A stretch of 64,000 nucleotides of DNA, taken from positions 248,001 to 312,000 of the forward strand of contig NC_008319.1 of NCBI RefSeq assembly GCF_000014585.1. Direction: 5' to 3'. Shown here piece after piece: positions 8,246-16,879 of the stretch. Position numbers and translations under genes: made by a program. Numbering within the stretch: the stretch's first letter is position 1; every line of letters starts with the position of its first letter. The notes below the pieces were generated by a model, which was not told where the DNA came from, did not search any database, and worked only from the letters and a program-made list of their open reading frames with translations. The stretch comes from Synechococcus sp. CC9311. GTDB taxonomy: Bacteria > Cyanobacteriota > Cyanobacteriia > PCC-6307 > Cyanobiaceae.

Positions 8246-10323
8246 ACCGTGTTCAGGGCATCCATGGCGACGGCGGCAATCGCCTGATCGCTTGCTTTGG
8301 GGAGTTGAACATACTTGCCTCCCGCGGCTTCGGCGAGATCTTTTCCCATGCCGCTACCGATGAATTTGCGTTCGGTGTCGATCACCAGCAGCTTGAGACC
8401 CAACATCCGATAACGGGTGGCCACATCCAGCACTTCTTGCTTGAGATCGGGCTTTTCCTCTCCCTCCAGCACCGGTTGTCCAAGGGAGGTGCTGAGGGGA
8501 ACATTGCCTCGACCATCCGTGATTGCAACCACTACCACTTGGCCGAGATCGCCTGTTGCAAGGGCATTGGCACCAACCCGGGCGGCTTGGGTGAGGCCGT
8601 GGGCCAGCGGTGAGCCACCGCCACAGGGCATGGATTCCAGGCGTCGCCGCGCGGCCGTAATCGAGCGGGTAGGGGGCAGCAGCACTTCAGCTTGATCACC
8701 GCGGAAGGGGATGAGTGCCACCTCGTCGCGGTTTTCGTAGGCCTCTGTGAGGAGTCGGATGACGGCTCCTTTGGCGCTCTGCATGCGGTTCAGAGCCATC
8801 GAACCACTGGCATCCACCAGAAAGATCACCAGGGCACCGGCCTGGCGTTGCAGCAGCTTGGCTCGGAGGTCGGATTCTTCAACGATGACGATGCGGTCAG
8901 GCTGCCGCGCTCGCCGCGCCTTTTGATACGGGGCAGCAGCGCGCAAGGTGGCGTCAACAGCGATGCGGCGCACGGGACCGCGGGGCAACATCGGTTTCAC
9001 ATAGCGGCCACGGCTGTCACTGAGGACGACGGAGCGGCTGCCGCTGTTGCCGCTTTTGCTCTTGGCAGCGTTGAACAGCAGCAGATCAGGATCAATCGCT
9101 ACGGCCTCTGGATCGAGCATGAACTCCTCCGGCACCGACGGTGGTGGCTGCTCTTCGGGGGTGTCGTCATCATCGTCGCTGTTGTCTTCACTCTCCTGTT
9201 CTTCGCTTTCCTGCTCTTCCTCTTCCCCTGAGCCCTCAGGTGGTGGCGGTGGTTGTTGATCCTGGGGTGGTGGTGGCTCCATCTGTTGTTCAGGTGGGGG
9301 CAGTTGAGAAGCGCGTGGGGCGATCACCAGCGCAACAGCGACTTGTAAGTCCTCTGCTTCCACCTGATCGCGCCCGCTGAGGGCGGCATGGGCTTTGGCG
9401 GCACGCACGGCGTAGAGCTCGGAGCGATGCCCTTCCACCCCACCGCGAATGGCCTCAGTCACCAGATATTCGATCTGATTGCTGCTGATTTGTACATCCG
9501 GTAGCCATTGCCGCGCCAGGAGCAGTTGGGTGGCGAGAGCGTCGGTTTCTTCGCTCCACTTGTCGGAGAAGCTCCGGCTGCATTGACCGTGGGCCAGGAC
9601 CGCGTTGGTGATCTCCACTCGTTGCTCAGTGCTAACGATTTGATTGGCGGATAAGACGATCGCAAAGCGATCCAATAGGTGATCTCGGATGGCCCCTTCT
9701 TCGGGGTTGTAGGTGGCAATCAGCAGTGGCCGGCAGGGGTGGCTCAGGCTGAGCCCTTCTCGTTCCACCTGGTTTTCGCCGCTGCCAACAGCGGCAAGCA
9801 ACAGATTGATGATCCCATCGTCGAGCAGGTTCAGCTCATCGACGTAGAGCACACCGCGGTGTGCTTCTGCCAGTAATCCAGGCTGGAAAACGGGTGACCC
9901 ACTGGCCAAGGAGGCGGTGACATCCACGGAGCCCACCAGGCGATCTTCCGTAACGCCAAGGGGAATCTGGATAAACGGTGCTGGAATCACTGTTTTGGGT
10001 GGATCTTGCTGCCGTTCGCCCCAATCCTGGACATCCTGCGGATCGAGGTTGCGTCCTGGCAGCTTGGTCTCTCCAGCTGCTTCAAGGTCAACAACCTCGA
10101 TGGGAGGGATCAGGGCATGCAAGCCTCGAGCCAGCACCGACTTACCTGTCCCACGCCCGCCAGCAATGATCACTCCGCCTAAGCCTGGATCTACCGCTGC
10201 CAACAGCAGGGCCAGCTTGAGGGTGCCGTGGCCGGTAATGGCCGCCAGCGGAAAAGCCCGGCTGGCTTGATTCAGCGCCGCCGTGCTGATGACTCCGTTT
10301 GATGTCACCCCGCTTGCAACCAT
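8242..10323 (-). CDS. chlD: magnesium chelatase subunit D (ChlD)
   Basis: This 693-residue protein is the AAA+ and von Willebrand subunit of the enzyme that inserts magnesium into protoporphyrin IX, the first committed step of chlorophyll synthesis. The N-terminal AAA domain has a Walker A-like GGRGTGKS near residue 55 and [13 protein letters not shown] Pro/Glu/Asp-rich linker follows (runs of [13 protein letters not shown] and DDDDD). The C-terminal vWA domain has the MIDAS motif VDASGSMA and later [11 protein letters not shown] 10323 was chosen because homology begins there, although the frame is open upstream. Its start codon lies only nine bases from that of divergent folK. Confidence 0.96.
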   Translation of the reverse strand: MVASGVTSNGVISTAALNQASRAFPLAAITGHGTLKLALLLAAVDPGLGGVIIAGGRGTGKSVLARGLHALIPPIEVVDLEAAGETKLPGRNLDPQDVQDWGERQQDPPKTVIPAPFIQIPLGVTEDRLVGSVDVTASLASGSPVFQPGLLAEAHRGVLYVDELNLLDDGIINLLLAAVGSGENQVEREGLSLSHPCRPLLIATYNPEEGAIRDHLLDRFAIVLSANQIVSTEQRVEITNAVLAHGQCSRSFSDKWSEETDALATQLLLARQWLPDVQISSNQIEYLVTEAIRGGVEGHRSELYAVRAAKAHAALSGRDQVEAEDLQVAVALVIAPRASQLPPPEQQMEPPPPQDQQPPPPPEGSGEEEEQESEEQESEDNSDDDDDTPEEQPPPSVPEEFMLDPEAVAIDPDLLLFNAAKSKSGNSGSRSVVLSDSRGRYVKPMLPRGPVRRIAVDATLRAAAPYQKARRARQPDRIVIVEESDLRAKLLQRQAGALVIFLVDASGSMALNRMQSAKGAVIRLLTEAYENRDEVALIPFRGDQAEVLLPPTRSITAARRRLESMPCGGGSPLAHGLTQAARVGANALATGDLGQVVVVAITDGRGNVPLSTSLGQPVLEGEEKPDLKQEVLDVATRYRMLGLKLLVIDTERKFIGSGMGKDLAEAAGGKYVQLPKASDQAIAAVAMDALNTV

Positions 10324-10332
10324 GGATGCGCC

Positions 10333-10893
10333 TTGACTCCACCTGTGAGAAACAGTCTCGCTGATCAGACCAACAGCCTTGCTGTGGCCCTGGGTTCCAA
10401 TCAGGACGGCCCTTGTGGCTCGCCGCTGCGGACTCTCATGGCAGTGAGGCCTTTGCTGGAGGGTTTGTTGGGCCTTTGGGCTCAGTCCGTGGAAGAGATC
10501 AGTCCAGGGGACACTGCTCCGAACGGTGTCTCTTCGCCACTGACCTTCTCTTGGTCCCCGTTGCAGCAAACCGCACCTGTGGGTGGACCAATCGATCAGC
10601 CCTCCTATCTCAATGCCGTTCTGCTGGTGAAAGGCCTTGAGCTGTGCCCTGAATCGGCCACTGCGTTGCGTTTGCTGGATGCCCTCCAACAGTTGGAGCA
10701 ATCGTTCGGGCGCAACCGCTCTCAAGAGGAACGATGGGGACCGCGACCTTTGGATCTCGATTTGTTGTTTTGGGGAGATTGGCGTTTGGATCATCCGCGC
10801 TTGACGCTGCCGCACCCCCGCTTGCATTTGCGCAGTTTTGTGATGGAGCCATTGCTGGCGGCCATGCAGGCTTCAACGCCCTGGCTGAGCTGA
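10333..10893 (+). CDS. folK: 2-amino-4-hydroxy-6-hydroxymethyldihydropteridine pyrophosphokinase (HPPK)
   Basis: This enzyme transfers pyrophosphate from ATP to 6-hydroxymethyl-dihydropterin in folate synthesis. The N-terminal strand [11 protein letters not shown], the central [10 protein letters not shown], the helix [14 protein letters not shown] and the signature [15 protein letters not shown] are all visible, followed by [17 protein letters not shown] proline/serine-rich insertion of about 35 residues after residue 50 is longer than in many homologues. The start is TTG 10333 or GTG 10345; both are weak, and the gene is nearly back to back with chlD. Confidence 0.9.
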   Translation: MTPPVRNSLADQTNSLAVALGSNQDGPCGSPLRTLMAVRPLLEGLLGLWAQSVEEISPGDTAPNGVSSPLTFSWSPLQQTAPVGGPIDQPSYLNAVLLVKGLELCPESATALRLLDALQQLEQSFGRNRSQEERWGPRPLDLDLLFWGDWRLDHPRLTLPHPRLHLRSFVMEPLLAAMQASTPWLS

Positions 10894-10960
10894 AAGGGTG
10901 GCTGACGCACGGCTGTGGGACTGAACCCGCCATGCTGGTTTGAAAGCTTGCTCCATCTGC

Positions 10961-11523
10961 ATGGTCCCGCTGCCCGCGCCTGAGCCCTCCAAGTTGTTGG
11001 AGACCCTCGAGACCATGGATGCGCGCAAGATTCGTTTCGAGCGCAATCGCATCCTGTTGCCAATGGGGGTGGAGGGCACGTTTGGGATCATTCGCCACCC
11101 AGGGGGCCTCACTGGGCGGTTCCCATCACGTCTGACGGCCAGGTTGTGATTTTGCGTCAATACCGTTTCGCGGTGCAGGCACGTCTCCTTGAGTTCCCTG
11201 CGGGAACCCTTGAAGAGGGTGAAGATCCGCTGGAATCCATGCAGCGAGAGCTTGGGGAAGAAGCTGGCTATAGCGCTGCCCGTTGGGATTCGCTTGGCCC
11301 GATGTTGCCTTGTCCTGGATACTCCGACGAAGTCATTCATTGCTTTTTGGCGCGGGACCTCAGCCGTTTGGAGCATCCACCTGCTGGCGATGACGATGAG
11401 GATCTTGAGGTGATCTTGATGAGTCCGTCGGAATTGGATGCCCGTCTGGCATCCGGTGATGAATGGCTGGATGGCAAGAGCGTCACCGCCTGGTTCCGTG
11501 CCAAGCAACTGTTGGGTCTCTGA
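10961..11523 (+). pseudogene. Nudix hydrolase (ADP-ribose pyrophosphatase type), frameshifted
   Basis: The gene reads in two frames. From ATG 10961 the first frame gives LLETLETMDARKIRFERNRI and GTFGIIRHPGG, then degenerates and stops at 11147. The next frame supplies the expected continuation, AVPITSDGQVVILRQYRFA, and the full Nudix box GTLEEGEDPLESMQRELGEE, to 11523. The switch is at 11101-11110, at a run of five Gs. Adding one base there would restore a protein of about 187 residues. The Nudix box is intact, so the break is recent, a sequencing error, or programmed slippage. Its end overlaps the photolyase start as TGATG, so it sits in an operon with it. Confidence 0.8.
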
Positions 11524-13001
11524 TGACAGCGTCTCGCGTTTTGTTTTGGCATCGCCGCGACCTGCGATTGGCCGACAATCTCGGTTTGCAGGCGGCTGAG
11601 GCGATCAGTCCTGCGGTAACTGGCGTATATGTTCTGGATCCAGCTCTGATCCAACCACCTGAGTCGTTGCCGCCGATGGCTCCAGCTCGGCTTTGGTTCC
11701 TGGTGGAAAGCCTGCGCGAACTTCAGCAGCGCTGGCGTGATGTGGGAAGTCGTTTGCTTGTGGTGGCCGGCGATCCGGTGCAGCTGCTGCCGCGTTTGGC
11801 GTCGTTACTAGAGGCGCCGGCGGTGGTCTGGAGCCGGGATGTGGAGCCTTATGCACGGGAACGCGACCGTCAGGTGGCCAAAGCACTGCAAGCGGATGGG
11901 TGCAAGGTGTTAGTGGATTGGGATCAGCTGCTGCTGGCACCGGATTTGATCAAAACCGGCGGTGGTGATCCGTATCGCGTGTTTGGCCCTTTCCTGCGCA
12001 ATTGGCGCGGGCAGGTGGAGCGCAGTGGGCCAAGCACGGTGGACCCTCCCAGGGCCTTGATCGATCTGGAGGCCGAGATGCTGGAAGCTGTTCTCGGAGG
12101 TGAAGGTGCGCTGGGCCGTTTGTGCACTGAGGGGCAGCGTCAGCTGGAGCAGTTGCAGGTTGAGCACGGTTTTCGTGGCACGGACCTGTGCCCCAGTCGT
12201 CCAGGAGAGGCCGCGGCTGCTGCGCAGTTAGCCGCCTTTGCGGACGGGGCATTGCTGGCCTATGAACCCGATCGTAATTTTCCGGGGATGCCAGGAACGT
12301 CTTATCTCAGTGCGGGATTGAGTGTGGGTACGGTCAGTCCCCGTCAGGCCTGGTGTGCTGCGCAAGGAGTCAAGGAGATCGCCCGTAGTGATGAGCAACA
12401 GCAGGCGATCACGGTATGGGAACAGGAACTCTGCTGGCGTGAGTTTTACCAGCAGGCCTTGTTCCATTTCCCAGAACTGGCGGATGGTCCTTACCGCGAG
12501 CAGTGGCGGCGTTTTCCTTGGGAAAACAACAGCGACTGGTTTGAGGCTTGGAGGGAAGGACAAACGGGGATGCCGATCATCGATGCGGCGATGCGACAGC
12601 TCAACCAAAGCGGCTGGATGCATAACCGTTGCCGCATGATCGTGGCCTCATTCCTTGTGAAGGATTTGATCTGTGATTGGCGTTGGGGCGAACGCGCCTT
12701 CATGGAGTTGGAGGTGGATGGAGATTTGGCCGCTAACAATGGTGGCTGGCAATGGAGCGCCAGCAGTGGCATGGATCCAAAGCCTTTGCGGATATTTAAT
12801 CCGGCCACTCAGGCGACGAAATTTGATGCCGAGGGTGAGTACATCCGTGAATGGGTTCCTGAATTGCGGCACGTCAACACGAAGGATTTGATCAGTGGTG
12901 AGATCCCTGCTTTAGAGCGCAGGAGCTATCCGGAGCAGCTGATTAATCACAAAGTGCAGCAGGCCAAGTTCAAGGCGCTTTACGCCACCATCCGCTCTTG
13001 A
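11523..13001 (+). CDS. phrA: class I cyclobutane pyrimidine dimer photolyase
   Basis: This 492-residue enzyme repairs UV-made pyrimidine dimers with blue light. The N-terminal antenna domain starts RVLFWHRRDLRLADN. The FAD domain includes WRDF-like ELCWREFYQQALFHFP, MPIIDAAMRQL, WMHNRCRMIVASFLVKDL and DGDLAANNGGWQWSAS, containing the flavin-N5 asparagine and the electron-transfer tryptophan. IFNPATQATKFD follows. Length is typical. The start is fixed by the TGATG overlap with the Nudix gene. The 3' end overlaps the convergent aminotransferase by 22 bases. Confidence 0.95.
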   Translation: MTASRVLFWHRRDLRLADNLGLQAAEAISPAVTGVYVLDPALIQPPESLPPMAPARLWFLVESLRELQQRWRDVGSRLLVVAGDPVQLLPRLASLLEAPAVVWSRDVEPYARERDRQVAKALQADGCKVLVDWDQLLLAPDLIKTGGGDPYRVFGPFLRNWRGQVERSGPSTVDPPRALIDLEAEMLEAVLGGEGALGRLCTEGQRQLEQLQVEHGFRGTDLCPSRPGEAAAAAQLAAFADGALLAYEPDRNFPGMPGTSYLSAGLSVGTVSPRQAWCAAQGVKEIARSDEQQQAITVWEQELCWREFYQQALFHFPELADGPYREQWRRFPWENNSDWFEAWREGQTGMPIIDAAMRQLNQSGWMHNRCRMIVASFLVKDLICDWRWGERAFMELEVDGDLAANNGGWQWSASSGMDPKPLRIFNPATQATKFDAEGEYIREWVPELRHVNTKDLISGEIPALERRSYPEQLINHKVQQAKFKALYATIRS

Positions 13002-14194
13002 ATCTGAGCGACGAGTTGTTCGCGCAACACCGTGATGACCCGTTCCTGTTGTTCAGCCGTTAATTCCGGGAAGATCGGCAGACTCAGGACTTCGCTGCAC
13101 AGTTGATCTGTGATCGGCAGGTTGCCCTCAGCGTGCGCTTGGCCTTCGTAAGCAGGCTGCCGATGGATTGGGATGGGGTAATAGATAATCGTGTTAACGC
13201 CTTGCTCTTGGAGGCTTTGCTTGAGCCAGTCACGGCAACGACTGGAGGGCAAGCCCAAGGTGCTGGCTGACTCGGAGCAGGTTCTGTCACATGTTGGCTG
13301 GTTGTTTGGGCAGAGGCCTACGCGCACAACAAACTGATTCCAGCCATGGCCCACGCTCGCGTCAGTGGCGGAATCGGGGAGCTGAACGCCCGGGAGGTCT
13401 TTGAGAGCTTCGAAATAGCGTTTGGCGATTGCTGCTCGCTTCTCGACCCATCCGCTGAGGTATGGCAGTTTCACGTTGAGAACAGCGGCCTGAATGGAAT
13501 CCAGGCGGCTGTTGTAGCCCAAGGCGGTATGGAGGTAGCGGCGGGGCATACCATGCACCGCGAGTTCACGCATTCGTTGGGCAAGATCATCGTCTTGGCA
13601 AGTCATGGCGCCGCCATCACCAGCAGCTCCGAGATTCTTTGTGGGAAAAAAGCTGAAACAGCCCACATCGCCCCAACTGCCAACGGGTTTGGAGTCCCAG
13701 CTGGCGCCAGTAGCCTGCGCGCAATCCTCCACCACCTTGAGCCCATGGGAATGGGCGATCTCCATGATGCGTGCCATATCCACCGGACGGCCAAACAGGT
13801 GAACCGGTAGCAGCGCCTTGGTGGCGGGTGTGATCGCGGCTTCAATCAGATTGAGGTCGATCAGATAGGTGACAGGGTCAACGTCCACGAACACGGGCGT
13901 CGCTCCCACAGCACTGATCGCTTCGGCCGTTGCAAAGAAGCTGAAGGATGCGGTGATCACCTCATCGCCAGAGCCGATGCCAAGGCCTCGCAACGCCAGG
14001 ACCAAAGCATCAGTACCGCTGTTGCAACCCACGGCATGGCGACTGTTCACGCTTGCGGCAAACGCCTTCTCAAATTGTTTGATCTCGGCGCCACCGATGT
14101 ATTGCCCACTGCGCAACACCCGCAAGACAGCATTATCGAGCTCCGATCCGAGATCGGCGAGTTGATCTGTGAGGCTGAACGGAGGCACCTGCAT
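12980..14194 (-). CDS. DegT/DnrJ/EryC1/StrS family sugar aminotransferase
   Basis: This 404-residue PLP enzyme transfers an amino group to a nucleotide-linked keto-sugar, usually for surface polysaccharide. Motifs visible are GQYIGGAEIKQFEKAFA, GCNSGTDALVLALRGLGIG, VEDCAQATGA and FFPTKNLGAAGDGGA with the PLP lysine, then GYNSRLDSIQAAVL. A tail rich in Cys, Ser and Arg around residues 315-330 (NNQPTCDRTCSESAS) looks like an insertion before the C-terminal domain. ATG 14194 was chosen because AAGGTG precedes it; the frame continues upstream to a TTG at 14221. Confidence 0.9.
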   Translation of the reverse strand: MQVPPFSLTDQLADLGSELDNAVLRVLRSGQYIGGAEIKQFEKAFAASVNSRHAVGCNSGTDALVLALRGLGIGSGDEVITASFSFFATAEAISAVGATPVFVDVDPVTYLIDLNLIEAAITPATKALLPVHLFGRPVDMARIMEIAHSHGLKVVEDCAQATGASWDSKPVGSWGDVGCFSFFPTKNLGAAGDGGAMTCQDDDLAQRMRELAVHGMPRRYLHTALGYNSRLDSIQAAVLNVKLPYLSGWVEKRAAIAKRYFEALKDLPGVQLPDSATDASVGHGWNQFVVRVGLCPNNQPTCDRTCSESASTLGLPSSRCRDWLKQSLQEQGVNTIIYYPIPIHRQPAYEGQAHAEGNLPITDQLCSEVLSLPIFPELTAEQQERVITVLREQLVAQIQERMVA

Positions 14195-14204
14195 GGCGGG
14201 CACC

Positions 14205-14822
14205 TTAAGTCGACTGGCCAAACCATGGGGGTTCCTGGCCAGGGTTCCACTTGATGTTGCAGCCCACGGAGGGCAGTTGCGTCTCGCTCACAGCGGTCCC
14301 AGCCAAGATATTTGTGAGTGCAGCGCGTAGATCAGCTCCGTCGAGAGGCTGGTTATTCCCTGGCCGACTTGAATCGAGTTGGCCTCGATAGCGAAGCGTT
14401 TGCGTGCCATCAGCATCGGGTGCAAAGGCATAGAACTCAGGGGTGCAGGCGCCACGCAGATCTTTGGCCAGCGTTTGCTGTTCATCCAGCAAATAGGGGA
14501 AGCGCCAGCCCTGCTGATCGGCCTGTTGACGCAGCCCATCACGTCCGTCTTGAGGGTGAGTGGTGAGGCTATTGCTGGAGATGGCGAGCAGGGTGATCTG
14601 GCCTGCGAAATCCGACTCCACACGGGTGATCTCTGGCTCCACGTGTTTCACGAATGGACAGTGAGCACAAATCAGCATCACCAACAGAGGGCGCCCCGGC
14701 AGATCCCTGCTAGTCACCAGCTCATCCAGCGAGGACCAGGGCGGATGACCCGACACCAAGGGCAGTGAAAATTGAGGCAGAGGATGCTGAAGAGGAAGCA
14801 TCGTGGATGGCGTCAGGACCAT
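14205..14822 (-). CDS. thioredoxin-like/AhpC-TSA family protein
   Basis: This is a soluble protein of about 205 residues with a thioredoxin fold. RPLLVMLICAHCPFVKHVEP carries a CAHC redox pair at the N-end of the first long helix. LLAISSNSLTTHPQDG, FPYLLDEQQTLAKDL and GACTPEFYAF (with the cis-proline context) follow. This pattern is typical of the large group of bacterial peroxiredoxin-like thioredoxins often annotated as alkyl hydroperoxide reductase/thiol-specific antioxidant. The start could be ATG 14822 or ATG 14801. It lies just upstream of the aminotransferase gene on the same strand. Confidence 0.83.
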   Translation of the reverse strand: MVLTPSTMLPLQHPLPQFSLPLVSGHPPWSSLDELVTSRDLPGRPLLVMLICAHCPFVKHVEPEITRVESDFAGQITLLAISSNSLTTHPQDGRDGLRQQADQQGWRFPYLLDEQQTLAKDLRGACTPEFYAFAPDADGTQTLRYRGQLDSSRPGNNQPLDGADLRAALTNILAGTAVSETQLPSVGCNIKWNPGQEPPWFGQST

Positions 14823-14893
14823 GGCGTCGAGCAATGGTGGATCCCGCCATCCTGAGCCGGTAGAGAATTACCTGTCAAAGAAGGATCGATTTG

Positions 14894-15397
14894 ATGGTGC
14901 GGGTGCTGACAATGGTGGTCATGGCAGGACTCTTGAGCGCCTGTGCGCAGAAGCAAGGAATCACCTGGAAAGTCTTTCCCCTGCAGCGCAATACGCCCCA
15001 CGATGGACTTGCTGTCGTCAGTCAACCCGATGGCTATGGGGTTCATCTCTATTTGGAAACCGATACCAGCGATCCAGCTGTTTGTTCACCGCGCTGGCTT
15101 CCAGACCCGGCACGATTGTTTAACGGCAACGGCAGTGTTCCGTTTAGTTCGGGATTGGCGCCCCGTGCAGAGTTTCTTGCAGCGGTGAATCGGAGAGACG
15201 TTCGAAATACTCTGAAGCAGGAGCTCGAGGCGCTGTGCAAGCTCAGAGCTCCTCAGGCGCGCTGGCAATGGCTGGAACCACCGTTAAAGGCATCAGAGCT
15301 GATGCCCGTGAGCCTGCCGGCCTTGGAATACCCAGACCTTCTTACCGATCCTGCAGAGGAAAAAGAGCGCGAGGACAAGCTTTTGAAGGAGGACTAA
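14894..15397 (+). CDS. putative lipoprotein, unknown function
   Basis: This 167-residue protein has a short N-terminal signal (MVRVLTMVVMAGLLSAC) ending in the lipobox LSAC, so it is probably an envelope lipoprotein. The mature part has GYGVHLYLETDTSDPAVC, a second Cys-containing helix region (QELEALCKLRAP), a WQWLEPPL segment and an acidic/lysine tail. I recognise no enzyme domain. AAGGA precedes the ATG at 14894. It is divergent from the thioredoxin-like gene and converges on the antenna-like ORF, overlapping it by four bases. Confidence 0.75.
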   Translation: MVRVLTMVVMAGLLSACAQKQGITWKVFPLQRNTPHDGLAVVSQPDGYGVHLYLETDTSDPAVCSPRWLPDPARLFNGNGSVPFSSGLAPRAEFLAAVNRRDVRNTLKQELEALCKLRAPQARWQWLEPPLKASELMPVSLPALEYPDLLTDPAEEKEREDKLLKED

Positions 15398-15858
15398 AAG
15401 GTCTCCCAGACCACAGGTTCCGCTTCTCGCCAGTAGCGACTAAATCGACCCAGCCGTGGTGGTTTGTGTAACTCCACAAAGGGATCCGGGTCGAGCATCC
15501 AGAGGGGAAGCTCCCGATCAATGGCCGCAGCAATGCGTTGCAGGCGGGGATCCACCACGGTGCTGGTGACCACAGCATCGGCTCCGTGGCGTTGGGCGAA
15601 ACCCAGCACCTCACGCGCCACATCACCTCGGCGCAGGGTGAGCGGAAGGCTCAAAGCGGATTCGTACAAAAAACCGATGCGTTTGCGACTGATGGACTGG
15701 TCTTCAATCCAGGTGTCGTCGAATACGAATAGTCCTGGTGCGTTGGGGTAGTCCTGAAGAGCCGGGTTGGCTGGTCCCAGGGCTTCTTCATGCACCCAGA
15801 GGATTGGTTTACTGGGATCCATCAAAATCGCTGGGTACTGGGGCGTGTGCTGGGGCAT
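15394..15858 (-). CDS. stand-alone photolyase-type alpha/beta (antenna-like) domain protein
   Basis: This 154-residue protein resembles the N-terminal Rossmann-like domain of photolyases/cryptochromes. It begins with ILWVHEEALGPANPAL in place of the usual WFRRDLRLxDNxAL, then GLFVFDD, RIGFLYESALSLPLTLRRGD, VVDPRLQRIAAAIDREL and FSRYWREAE. It lacks any FAD domain. The immediately preceding ORF on the same strand encodes a photolyase FAD domain, and the two genes overlap by 37 bases. Together they could form a two-subunit photolyase or cryptochrome. The assignment rests on my alignment to the photolyase encoded at 11.5 kb and is moderately certain. Confidence 0.65.
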   Translation of the reverse strand: MPQHTPQYPAILMDPSKPILWVHEEALGPANPALQDYPNAPGLFVFDDTWIEDQSISRKRIGFLYESALSLPLTLRRGDVAREVLGFAQRHGADAVVTSTVVDPRLQRIAAAIDRELPLWMLDPDPFVELHKPPRLGRFSRYWREAEPVVWETF

Positions 15859-16769
15859 TGACTCGACTTTTTGCTCGAGCGGGAGCCGGATCGGTGTGAT
15901 CGACGTGCAGTTACCTCACGGATGGCTGGCTGAACCTTGAACAGCTGTTGCTCCAACTGTTCGTAACTGCGATCAAAGGGGCAGGATTCGTTGCTTGGAC
16001 ACTCCTGGCAATACCTCCCGCTGCTGTAGCGCTCCAGGTTTTGACGATTAAAGAAATAGGGCTTGTGACTGAAGCAGCTGGCGACCCACTGCCAGCTGAG
16101 GTGGTTGCTGGCGGGGTCGCCATCCAGGAGGTGCTCGAGGAACCAGTCAGCCCCTACCCGCCAGTGCACCCGTCTCCAGTGCACGAGGTAGGCCGCCATC
16201 CACATCCGCGCGTGGTTATGCAGCCATCCTTGAGTGACTAATTCGTTTCTGAAGCCATCCATACAGGCCAGGTTTGTTCGTCCCTCCCTGATGTCATCGG
16301 GGAGACCCTGCTCATACTCACTGGCGGCATGGCCAGTTTTGTGATCTTCTTGATCGTCATGAATGCGATCACCGAGATCAAGCCACATCCGCTGCCAGAA
16401 ATCACGCCATCCCAGCTCATTGATCAGTTTTTCGCCGTTATCCCTTCTTTGGCTGGTTTGTTTCAGCTGTGAGAACACGGCATCTCGCACTTCCGCAAGC
16501 GTGAGAATTCCGTGGCGGATGTAGGGCGATAGGCGTGTGACGGAACCGTTGAGGTGGTTGCGACTGCGGCCATAGCGCTTGGCATCCATCGCACTGAGCT
16601 GCCGTTCAGCAGCGGCTCGACCGCCTTCGATCGGGCTGAGCTCCCCCAATGCGTTCGGAAACTCTTGCGATAACAGGGAATTCAGCGCTGTGCGCTCGAG
16701 AAGATCTCGGGGCAGATCTGTGGATTCGCTCGGCCAACTGAGCGGCGCAGCGTGCGGCAGCCTGGACAC
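15822..16769 (-). CDS. photolyase/cryptochrome FAD-binding domain protein lacking the antenna domain
   Basis: This 315-residue protein corresponds to the C-terminal helical FAD domain of photolyases. It shows YGRSRNHLNGSVTRLSPYIR, GWRDFWQRMW, WLHNHARMWMAAYLVHW and DGDPASNHLSWQWVAS, where the Asn facing flavin N5 and the first electron-transfer Trp are kept. FSHKPYFFNRQNLERY follows. A CQECPSNESC cluster near the C-terminus could bind metal or an Fe-S centre. The last 40 residues are Ser/Arg-rich. The N-terminal alpha/beta domain is absent and instead encoded by the next overlapping ORF. The start is GTG 16769. Confidence 0.82.
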   Translation of the reverse strand: MSRLPHAAPLSWPSESTDLPRDLLERTALNSLLSQEFPNALGELSPIEGGRAAAERQLSAMDAKRYGRSRNHLNGSVTRLSPYIRHGILTLAEVRDAVFSQLKQTSQRRDNGEKLINELGWRDFWQRMWLDLGDRIHDDQEDHKTGHAASEYEQGLPDDIREGRTNLACMDGFRNELVTQGWLHNHARMWMAAYLVHWRRVHWRVGADWFLEHLLDGDPASNHLSWQWVASCFSHKPYFFNRQNLERYSSGRYCQECPSNESCPFDRSYEQLEQQLFKVQPAIREVTARRSHRSGSRSSKKSSQCPSTRPSTQRF

Positions 16770-16879
16770 TGGTGCATGTCAAAAAAACGCCACACCATGC
16801 TGTCGATGTGTCGTTGTGAGCGTGAGTGCCCCGGCATGGGAGAGAATCGCTCGAATGAACCACTCCGGGGTGCGGCCTG

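Noticed and set aside
8692-9231. Long plus-strand ORF opposite chlD
   Set aside because: It is a shadow of the chlD Pro/Glu/Asp-rich linker and vWA region; the composition (Leu/Phe/Ser runs at the end) follows from reverse complement of low-complexity coding.
10873-11508. 211-residue minus-strand ORF across the frameshifted Nudix gene
   Set aside because: It spans the Nudix coding region in the opposite direction; Nudix motifs on the plus strand are unmistakable, and this ORF has none of its own.
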